Under the pieces are notes generated by a model. That model worked only from the letters and a program-made list of their open reading frames with translations. It was not told where the DNA came from and made no database searches. The position numbers were made by a program, and so were the translations under genes. Below, piece by piece: positions 7,426 through 14,709 of a stretch of 64,000 nt of DNA. The stretch comes from Streptomyces venezuelae. GTDB lineage: Bacteria; Actinomycetota; Actinomycetes; Streptomycetales; Streptomycetaceae. Where the stretch lies: positions 7,558,501 through 7,622,500 of the forward strand of contig NZ_CP029194.1 of NCBI RefSeq assembly GCF_008642375.1. Reading direction: 5' to 3'. How positions within the stretch are numbered: the first letter of the stretch is position 1; every line of letters begins with the position of its first letter.

Positions 7426-10400
7426 TCAGCCCCTGCCTTCCTGTGCGAAGCGCTCCGCGTACCAGGTCATCAGCTCCGGCACCCTGTCCTGCACGCCCTC
7501 GCACTCCCGGGCCATCGCCGCGAGATGCCGGAAGCGCATCGCGAACCCGCGCCGGGCCACGTCGGGCCGCGCGACGTAGGCGGGCGGCTCCTCCAGCTCG
7601 AAGGAGGGGCCGGCCGTCCGCCCCCGCCATCCCGACTCCAGCGGCATCAGCTGCTCGGCCAGCGGGCGCATCATCCCCGTCATCACGTCGATGGCGGCGT
7701 TCATCAGTTTCGAGCGGCGCAGGCTCGCGTCCGGGCTCTCCCCGAAGTGCTGCACGATCAGCTGGAGCATCATGAAGTAGCAGCGGTTGAAGAGCCGCAT
7801 CACCTGCCGGGCATGCGGATCGCTCACCGGCGCCCGCCCGGGGTGACCGTGGTCGAGCGTCGGATTGCGCAGCGACGGATACGCCGGGTGCCAGGGCGCC
7901 CCTTCGCCCTGCGGCCCGTCGGCGCGCTCCGTCATCAGCAGCTCGGCGAGGCGCACGAACGTCTCGTGGTGGGACTCGGATCCGGCCTTCTCCGTGTCGA
8001 GGACCCCGCCTTCGCCCTGCTCCGTCACGAAGTCGACGGCGAAGAGCGCGCTCGACAGGTCGTCCACCTCCAACTGGTAGTCAGGATGGACGGAGTTGAC
8101 CGTGCCGCCGATGAAGAGGTGGTGCTCGCCCCCGCCGCGCCCCCGGTCCACCGGGAACACGTCGGGGACCCGGGTCAGGCCCTCCCGGATGCCCGCGTAC
8201 AGCTCGCTCGGCGAACCGAACCGGCCGGGCGCGCCCGTCGCCCCTGGCCCGCCCTTCACCGCGGCGCCGCCCGTGAGCCGCTCGGGCCGCTCGATGGCGA
8301 TGAACCGCTGGAGGCTGCCCAGGTGCAGCGGTTCGAGCGCGAAGTCCAGCGGCAGCGGCAGCCTGCCCGGAGTGCCGAAGTCGATCTCCGGGACGTGGAA
8401 GGGCTCGCCCATCGCCATCAGGATGTTGTTGACGACCAGGAAGTGCATCATCTCCTCCCGGGCCACGTCGAAGAGGCTGTCCCGGATGCCCTTGGCCAGG
8501 GTCTCCCCGCCGTCCCCGCAGGCCAGCCGCAGCTGGCGCGGGGTCCACACCCCGCTGCGCACGTACTCGAACCCGGTGCCGTGCGTGGGCACCGAGTACC
8601 CCGCGTAGAGGTACTGGAGCGAGGTGGCGAGCTCCACCGTGACGGCCTGCCAGAGCGCCGACCGCAGCTGGGCCCGGGTCGTGATCTGTGGATGGGAACG
8701 GACCGGTGACGGGACGGCGGCCGGGGGCACGGCCGCCGCCGTGCTCTGCGCGCGCAGGTACTTCAGAAGCAGCCGCGCCTTGGGAAGGGACAGGTCGCGG
8801 GTCGGCGGCATGTAGTACGTCCGGTCCTTGTTCGCGGGATCGCACATCTGCCAGATGAGCTTCGCGTACGTCTCCACCTTGCAGCGGTCGGCCAGGCTGA
8901 ACACCTCGTCGCGCATGAACGGGAACAGCTGCTCGTAGTACGCGAACACCTCGCGGTGCAGCAGCTCGAAGGTCACGTCCTGCTGGAGCACCGCGTCCAG
9001 CTGCCAGTCGTCGGGCAGGACGCGGACGGCGGCGGAGCCCGCCCAGGACCAGAAGCCGAGGGCGTCCTCGTGGTCGTAGCAGGCCTCGGCGGAGCCGGGC
9101 GCCCGAGGGTCGTGCGGCGGCAGCTCCTCGGGACCGGCCGCGAGCAGCAGCCGTGCCGTGCCGGCGCGCGCGCCGGAGACGGTGAACCAGCCGCGCCCGC
9201 GTGCATCGGTGGCGAAACCGCACGAGGAGGACGGCTCGGAACCGTCGGGCTTCTCCCCGGCGGTCCGGCCTGCCCGGAGCCGGACGATCTCGACGTCCCC
9301 GCAGCGGGCCGTCGGGGCCGAGGCCACCGGATCCAGCGGGAGGGCGCGGGGGTTGGGGAACTGCCGGACGACGACCTCGTCGAGCGCGGCCGGCACACCC
9401 CGCAGGAAGGTCCGCACCGGGACCTCGACGGCGTGCTCGTCGCCGTGCTCCGGGTCGGGATGCTCCAGGATCTGGCAGGCCTCGTCGGTCAGGACGACGG
9501 TCTCGCGCTCCCGCAGCAGCACCGTGCGCCCGTTCGGCCCGTCCCGCCCTTCCCGCCTGGCACTCCGTTCCCTCCCCTCCCCGTCGCCAGTCTCCGCGCG
9601 CACCAAGGCGAGCCCTTCCTCCGCGGCCCGCCGCGCGCCTTCCGCCGACACGGTCGGTACGGTCACCACCCGGCCTCCCTCGGGCGCTCCGTCCGGCAGG
9701 ACGGCGACCGGCAGGTCCGAGCGGGCGGTCCGCAGCTCCAGGGCGGGCCCCCCGCTCCGTACCACCGCGCCGGTGGCGTCGAGGCCGTGTGCGAAGGGCC
9801 AGTTGAACGCCACCGTGTCCGGGGAGACCCGCACGGTGCACGGCCCCGCCCCCCCGCCGGCCCGGGCCTCCCTCCCGTACGGGACGAGCAGGCGCCCCGC
9901 CGGGTGCGTGCGGGGCTCGTCGGGCCGCCAGGGCGCGATGGTGCCCCGCAGCCGCCACACCCCCGGCGCGTCCTCAGGCTCCGTACCGTCCGTCGGTACG
10001 CCCTCAAGGGACGCGGTGGGCGCGGCCGGTCGTTCCAGGGTGAACTGGACCACGATCCCGCCGCCTTCGCACTCCTCCACGGCGGCCCGCAGGGCGCGGA
10101 CGGCGGGGGAGTCCACCGCCCCGGCCGGCCAGTCGAGCCCCTCGCCGGAAGCGATCGCGAACTGGTGGAGCGTCCGGCACACCGGCGCGAAGCCGTGCCA
10201 CCGGGGCGGCATGAACCCCGCCATGTCCCCGACGCACAGATAGCCCGCGTCGTGCGAGCGCCCCTCCCGGCCGAACGCGAACTGGCCGCCCATCAGGGTC
10301 GTCGTCCACGCGGAGGCGGGATCGACGTCGAAGACCCGGGCCCGGTTCACCGTCGTGCCCAGGTACGGGTTGCAGTGGCCCCACAGGTCGACGGACCGCC

Positions 10401-10719
10401 CGACGACCGGATCGGCCGTCCCGACGGCCCCGTCCGCCCGCTCCACCCCGGTCACGCGGGCGTCCAGGACGAGATGGCCGTTCCCGGAGAAGTGCCCGCC
10501 GCGCGCGCCGTGCTCGGCCAGGTGCTCGTGGTAGGCCTCGGCGGGCCCGTCCTCCCCGAACGGGCCCACCGCCGAAGGGCGTTCGGATCCGCTCGCCGCA
10601 CCCGCACCCCGCAGGGCCGTGTTGCGCGCCAGGTCCACGAGTCCGCCGCGCGGCCCCGTGGGCAGCCGGGTCACGGCGGTGCCGCCGAAGTACAGCCGCG
10701 GCAGGTCGAACACGCTCAT
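7426..10719 (-). CDS. rebD: Chromopyrrolic acid synthase, RebD/StaD type
   Basis: A 1097-residue enzyme that dimerises the imine of indole-3-pyruvate into chromopyrrolic acid; it is related to VioB of violacein synthesis. The N-terminus MSVFDLPRLYFGGTA and blocks such as VGRSVDLWGH and RRSKLMNAAIDVMTG match RebD as I recall it. Near residue 756 the ferritin-like region carries EEMMHF, a candidate metal-ligand segment. RebD has about 1013 residues; the extra length is mostly hydrophilic insertion. No VioE homologue is present, so violacein-type products are unlikely. The start overlaps the oxidase stop by 4 bp. Confidence 0.93.
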   Translation of the reverse strand: MSVFDLPRLYFGGTAVTRLPTGPRGGLVDLARNTALRGAGAASGSERPSAVGPFGEDGPAEAYHEHLAEHGARGGHFSGNGHLVLDARVTGVERADGAVGTADPVVGRSVDLWGHCNPYLGTTVNRARVFDVDPASAWTTTLMGGQFAFGREGRSHDAGYLCVGDMAGFMPPRWHGFAPVCRTLHQFAIASGEGLDWPAGAVDSPAVRALRAAVEECEGGGIVVQFTLERPAAPTASLEGVPTDGTEPEDAPGVWRLRGTIAPWRPDEPRTHPAGRLLVPYGREARAGGGAGPCTVRVSPDTVAFNWPFAHGLDATGAVVRSGGPALELRTARSDLPVAVLPDGAPEGGRVVTVPTVSAEGARRAAEEGLALVRAETGDGEGRERSARREGRDGPNGRTVLLRERETVVLTDEACQILEHPDPEHGDEHAVEVPVRTFLRGVPAALDEVVVRQFPNPRALPLDPVASAPTARCGDVEIVRLRAGRTAGEKPDGSEPSSSCGFATDARGRGWFTVSGARAGTARLLLAAGPEELPPHDPRAPGSAEACYDHEDALGFWSWAGSAAVRVLPDDWQLDAVLQQDVTFELLHREVFAYYEQLFPFMRDEVFSLADRCKVETYAKLIWQMCDPANKDRTYYMPPTRDLSLPKARLLLKYLRAQSTAAAVPPAAVPSPVRSHPQITTRAQLRSALWQAVTVELATSLQYLYAGYSVPTHGTGFEYVRSGVWTPRQLRLACGDGGETLAKGIRDSLFDVAREEMMHFLVVNNILMAMGEPFHVPEIDFGTPGRLPLPLDFALEPLHLGSLQRFIAIERPERLTGGAAVKGGPGATGAPGRFGSPSELYAGIREGLTRVPDVFPVDRGRGGGEHHLFIGGTVNSVHPDYQLEVDDLSSALFAVDFVTEQGEGGVLDTEKAGSESHHETFVRLAELLMTERADGPQGEGAPWHPAYPSLRNPTLDHGHPGRAPVSDPHARQVMRLFNRCYFMMLQLIVQHFGESPDASLRRSKLMNAAIDVMTGMMRPLAEQLMPLESGWRGRTAGPSFELEEPPAYVARPDVARRGFAMRFRHLAAMARECEGVQDRVPELMTWYAERFAQEGRG

Positions 10720-12401
10720 GCCGCCTCCAGCCCGGCCCGCGGTGCCACGCCCCGGCCCGGCGCGTGCCGGGCGATCAGGTCCACGGCCTCAAGGGCCGAC
10801 TCGACCGCCCCCTCGATCCACGCGGGCTCGGTCGCGCAGTGCTCCCCGGCGAAGAACATCCGGCGCTGCGGCCGCACGGCCCGCCTGCGCTGCTCCTCGC
10901 AGGCGGCGGGGTCCTGCCCCCAGCGGATCGTGCAGCCGCCCTCCGACCACGGATGCTCGCCCCACGCGAGGCTCGCGACGCCCCGCACCATCCCGCGCCG
11001 CAGCAGCTGCGGATGCATCCGGCCCAGCTCCTCGACGACCGTCCGGTGCCGCAGCGGCGGCGGCATGCGGCCGAGATGGTCGGCGTCCTCGCCGATCGTG
11101 TAGCTGGCGAGGAGGGCCGCGCCCTGGGCGGGATCCGGGGCCCCGGCAGTTTCGGTCCTGCCGGTCCTGCCGGTCCCGTCGGGGCCCTCGGTGCTCTCGG
11201 CCTCCTCGTCGGCCGAGGGCGGATAGTACGTCTGCCGGATGCGGCCCCCGCTGAAGGAGGCGCCGCCCCGGATCCCCTCGCGCTCCCAGAACGGCTCGCG
11301 GCAGTGGACCGCGACCTTCGTCGCCGGGCAGTAGTCGACCTCCCGGACGACCGCGAGCTTGTCCTCGTCGAAGCCGGTCAGCGTGAGGCCCCGCAGCACG
11401 GAGAACGGCACGGTGCACAGCACGTAGTCGCAGCGTCGTACGGTCGCTCCCGGTCCGCCCCCGATCCGTACGAGGACGTGGTCGGCGGACACGTCGAAGC
11501 CGGACACCCGCTGCCCGAACCAGATGGGGCCGCGCACACGGGCGGCGAGCCGCTGCACCAGCTGGTCCATGCCGCAGGCCAGCCGTACCAGTTCGGGGCT
11601 GGTCTCGGTGAGGATGTCGTCGAGGAAGCTGTTCAGCCGGGTGCCGCAGCCGGCCCGGATCCCCGGGTGGGCGGCGAACAGCCCGTGCACGTCGATCCGG
11701 TCCTTGGCGCTGCCGAGCAGGTGCGGGGACACGTCGACGTCCTCGACGAGGTCGAGGAGGTTGCGGGCGAGATCGGCGCGCAGCCCCTCCCGCAGCGCCG
11801 GCGGGGCGACCGCGTCGACCACGGCCGCCAGCCACGCGCCGAACACCACCGTCTCCTCGCGGTAGTCGGCGCCGGGCAGCGAGGCGCGGACGTCGGCGAT
11901 CAGCGCGCGGGGCGCGTCCCGCAGCCGGACGTGACCGGTGCTGGTCGCCAGGAAGGCGTTCTCCTCGGACAGGAGGGTGGTGAACGGGCGGATCTGGTCG
12001 GCGAGGCCGAGGTGCTCGACGTACCGCATCGTGCGGTGGTGCGCGGTCGGGATGCGCATCGCGCCGAGCTCCACGAACGGCGCGCCCTCGGACGCGCCGA
12101 ACCGGTGCGTGTGGACGCGGCCCCCCAGCCTGCGACTGCCCTCGATGATCTCGACCCGGAACCCGAGCCGCTCCAGCTCGTACGCGGCGACCAGACCGGC
12201 CATTCCGGCGCCCACGACACCGACCGTGCTGTTGGCGCGGGTGCGGCGGCGGGCGCGGGGGAGGGGCGCCGGCACGCGGCCGGGCCGGGTGCCGGCGGCG
12301 GGCTGCGTCACGGCCGCGGCGCCGGCCTGCGGCTCGGCGGTACGTGGCGCGGTGGCGGGCTGCGTCACGGCGGTGGCCTGCGTGACGGTTGCGGTCTGCA
12401 T
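10716..12401 (-). CDS. rebO: L-tryptophan oxidase, RebO/StaO type
   Basis: A 561-residue flavin amine oxidase. In this pathway it oxidises tryptophan, or a substituted tryptophan, to the indole-3-pyruvate imine used by RebD. The Rossmann motif GVVGAGMAGL (61-70) and RRLGGRVHTHRF mark the monoamine-oxidase fold; the FAD-binding C-terminal FAGEH...AWIEGAVESA is present. ATG 12401 has GGGGGAG 10 bp upstream. About 50 N-terminal residues are low complexity with repeated VTQPA-like units, absent from typical family members. Whether it accepts chlorotryptophan is unknown; no halogenase is nearby. Confidence 0.9.
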   Translation of the reverse strand: MQTATVTQATAVTQPATAPRTAEPQAGAAAVTQPAAGTRPGRVPAPLPRARRRTRANSTVGVVGAGMAGLVAAYELERLGFRVEIIEGSRRLGGRVHTHRFGASEGAPFVELGAMRIPTAHHRTMRYVEHLGLADQIRPFTTLLSEENAFLATSTGHVRLRDAPRALIADVRASLPGADYREETVVFGAWLAAVVDAVAPPALREGLRADLARNLLDLVEDVDVSPHLLGSAKDRIDVHGLFAAHPGIRAGCGTRLNSFLDDILTETSPELVRLACGMDQLVQRLAARVRGPIWFGQRVSGFDVSADHVLVRIGGGPGATVRRCDYVLCTVPFSVLRGLTLTGFDEDKLAVVREVDYCPATKVAVHCREPFWEREGIRGGASFSGGRIRQTYYPPSADEEAESTEGPDGTGRTGRTETAGAPDPAQGAALLASYTIGEDADHLGRMPPPLRHRTVVEELGRMHPQLLRRGMVRGVASLAWGEHPWSEGGCTIRWGQDPAACEEQRRRAVRPQRRMFFAGEHCATEPAWIEGAVESALEAVDLIARHAPGRGVAPRAGLEAA

Positions 12402-12430
12402 GTCGGTCCGACTCCCCCTCGAATCAATGC

Positions 12431-12460
12431 GGATCACTGCGGAGCACTGCGGATCACTTC
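12431..12460. repeat. Three 10-bp direct repeats between two operon genes
   Basis: GGATCACTGC, GGAGCACTGC and GGATCACTTC follow each other without a gap. They cover the last codons of the first operon gene and the start of the 52-bp gap before the oxidase gene. This is the only sizeable gap in the operon. Confidence 0.5.
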
Positions 12461-14181
12461 GGACGGTGCGGGTCGTGCGGGTGGTGTTCCTGCGGCCGCC
12501 GGGCGGGTGTCCGTCCCTGGGCGGCGAGTGCCACGAGGTAGGAGCGGAGGAGGGCGGTACGGGCCAGCGGGGCGACCAGGCCGACGTATCCGTCGGGCCG
12601 GACGAGCCGCAGGTCGTCCGGGTGCCCGAGCCGTCTGGCCTCGGCGGCGTCCCAGGGCGTCACAGGGAGGACGCGGACCGGGGCCGGGAACCCCTCGCAG
12701 GCCTCGCGCAGGAGGTCGAGCACCCCGGCGTCGGCCCGAGCGGCGTGCAGGACCAGCGTCCACCGCTCGTACCCGAGCAGGGTGTGCAGCCGGACGGCCG
12801 CGGTGCCTTGGACGCCGGCCCCGGCGGCGAGGGCGACGTCCGGCATCCGGTCGCCCGCGCGCGGACCGGCGCGGTGCCGGCGGCCGGGCCGGTGCCGGGA
12901 CAGCACGCTGTCCCCGTGGCTCCGGCCCAGGTCGCTCAGCCGCAGGTCGAGACGGCGCTGGACGCCGCGCCGGGCGAGAGCCGCGGGCACGGTGGCCGTG
13001 AACGCCCGGAAGCCGAGCGGCGGGAGCGGCAGCTCCATGAAGTTGAACCGCATCTCGCGGATGTACCGCACGGCCAGGAGCCTCTGCTCGTCGCTGTACG
13101 TGTCGAGGAGCGACTCGCCGGCCTGCCCGTGGTGCACGGCGGCCAGCTTCCAGGCGAGGTTGTGGGCGCCGAGGATGCCGACGTTCATGCCGTGGCCGCC
13201 GACCGGCGCCCAGGCATGCGCCGCGTCCCCGGCGAGCAGCCCGCGCCCCGAGCGGAGCCGGGCGGCGACCCGGTCGCTGAAGCGGGCCCGGTTGAGCCAC
13301 AGATGCTCGGTGGGCTCCAGGCGCAGTCCGGGCATCAGGGCGGTCTCCGCGACCAGGTCCCGGAGTTCGCCGATGGTGGGCGCGGCGGTCAGCGTGGGGT
13401 CGGGGTCGTCGCGGAAGCAGAAGAAGCGGAATCCTCCGCCGGGCAGCGGGAAGACGAGCAGGGAGCGGTGCGGGGCCAGGAAGATGTGGCCCCGGCCCGG
13501 CTCCTCGCCCAGCTGCCAGGTCGGGCGGGCGTTGCCCTGGACGACCTGGAGGCCCGTGCGGCGGCGCCCCTCGAAGGGGATGCCCAGCCGGTCCCTGACC
13601 ACGCTGGCCGTGCCCTCGCAGCCGACGATCCACGGGGCGACCGCGGACTCCACCGTGCCGTTCTCGTGCCGCAGGGTGAACTCGGCCCGGTCGTCGTGGA
13701 CCTTGACGTCCGTCAGCTCCGTGTTCCACTCGACCCGGGTGCCGAGCCGGGCCAGCTCCTCCGAGAGGAGGCGCTCGATGTCGTGCTGCTCGATGTTGAG
13801 CGGCCGGGCGTGCGCCGACCGCGCCCAGCCGGTGGTGAGTTCGCCGAGGGCCCGGTCGCGGGCGTGGACGGTCACCGACGCCAGCTCCACCCCGTGGCGC
13901 CGGAGCGTCTCGCCGACGCCCAGGGCGTCGAGCGCCTCCCTGGCCCGCGCCCACAGAACCAGGGCCCGCGCCTCGCGCTTGGTCGCGGGTGCCCTGTCGA
14001 CGATCCGGACACCGACCCCGAGCCGGCGCAGGCCGATGGCGAGGGTCAGGCCGACCGGGCCCGCCCCGACCACGCAAACGTCCACGTCGCCGGTGCCTTC
14101 GCCGACCCCGTCACCGGCCGGCGCCCCGACTCCCTCGTCCGCGGACGCCACATCGCCGTCGCCTGTGTCCAACCGGGCCAC
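12454..14181 (-). CDS. FAD-dependent monooxygenase, extra tailoring enzyme of the indolocarbazole cluster
   Basis: A 575-residue PHBH-fold hydroxylase and the promoter-proximal gene of the operon. FAD motifs are VVGAGPVGLTLAIGL (36-50) and GLLAGDAAHAWAPVGGHGMN in the middle; a thioredoxin-like C-terminal domain follows. It is clearly different from the RebC-type enzyme downstream, so the cluster has a second flavoenzyme. Indolotryptoline clusters also contain extra FAD oxygenases (the X1/X2 enzymes), and indole-ring or pyrrole hydroxylation is possible. The exact reaction cannot be read from sequence. GTG 14181 adds a Gly/Asp-rich N-terminus; GTG 14151 is an alternative start. Confidence 0.8.
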   Translation of the reverse strand: MARLDTGDGDVASADEGVGAPAGDGVGEGTGDVDVCVVGAGPVGLTLAIGLRRLGVGVRIVDRAPATKREARALVLWARAREALDALGVGETLRRHGVELASVTVHARDRALGELTTGWARSAHARPLNIEQHDIERLLSEELARLGTRVEWNTELTDVKVHDDRAEFTLRHENGTVESAVAPWIVGCEGTASVVRDRLGIPFEGRRRTGLQVVQGNARPTWQLGEEPGRGHIFLAPHRSLLVFPLPGGGFRFFCFRDDPDPTLTAAPTIGELRDLVAETALMPGLRLEPTEHLWLNRARFSDRVAARLRSGRGLLAGDAAHAWAPVGGHGMNVGILGAHNLAWKLAAVHHGQAGESLLDTYSDEQRLLAVRYIREMRFNFMELPLPPLGFRAFTATVPAALARRGVQRRLDLRLSDLGRSHGDSVLSRHRPGRRHRAGPRAGDRMPDVALAAGAGVQGTAAVRLHTLLGYERWTLVLHAARADAGVLDLLREACEGFPAPVRVLPVTPWDAAEARRLGHPDDLRLVRPDGYVGLVAPLARTALLRSYLVALAAQGRTPARRPQEHHPHDPHRPK

Positions 14182-14709
14182 CCCCGCTCTCCGCTCGCCG
14201 TTCCCGGTGTTCAGCGTGCTGGCGGAAGATCACCTTCAACAGGGCGTGTACAGGGGCGCGGGGATCACTGCCACCAGGGAGTGTGACCACCTGTGCATCA
14301 TCTGGTCCGTTTGAGTGACGAAGGATGGGATCAAGCCGCACGCGCTGATCCACCGCCGTGACCTGCCCGCGCGGAGCCATCGGTCCCTGGCCGGATCGAG
14401 CCCTTCGGACTGTGGTCCTCCGCTCCCGAGTTGACAGAGGGACGCCACGTCGGGCGGGAACCGGGCGCGCGGCCCGCCCCGTCCCGGCGGAGGCGCCTGG
14501 CAAGTTCTGGACAGCCCGGACGGGAACTCTCCGCACCACCCCGGCCGACCGGTGTCCGTCACCCCGCCGACGCGCGCCGTGCGGCCACCGAACCAGCCTC
14601 CGGCCGACGGGCCTGTCGGTGACGTGCCGTACAACTGACAGCGGGGAAAGAGCACGACCGCACGGCGGCTCGACGGCACGATCGCACGACCGCACGAGGG
14701 GGACTGTAC
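14182..14709. promoter_or_regulatory. Divergent control region of the indolocarbazole cluster
   Basis: This 528-bp gene-free stretch separates the biosynthetic operon (minus) from the LAL regulator (plus) and must hold both promoters. A TTGACA occurs at 14431-14436 without a convincing -10 partner. A 13-bp direct repeat GCACGACCGCACG at 14652-14664 and 14684-14696 lies just before the regulator's ribosome site and is a candidate autoregulatory site. Confidence 0.5.
14652..14696. repeat. 13-bp direct repeat before the LAL regulator gene
   Basis: GCACGACCGCACG occurs twice with starts 32 bp apart (about three helical turns). The second copy ends beside the GAGGGGGA ribosome site at 14696-14703. 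Confidence 0.5.

Noticed and set aside
10764..13001. A long plus-strand open frame across the oxidase gene
   Set aside because: Antisense to the tryptophan oxidase, with no motif.
4366..14181. Violacein-type pathway
   Set aside because: A VioE homologue is absent, while a StaP-type P450 and a RebC-type enzyme are present, which fits indolocarbazoles.
14431..14436. TTGACA as a promoter for the LAL regulator gene
   Set aside because: No reasonable -10 box at 16-19 bp distance, so it is mentioned but not called.
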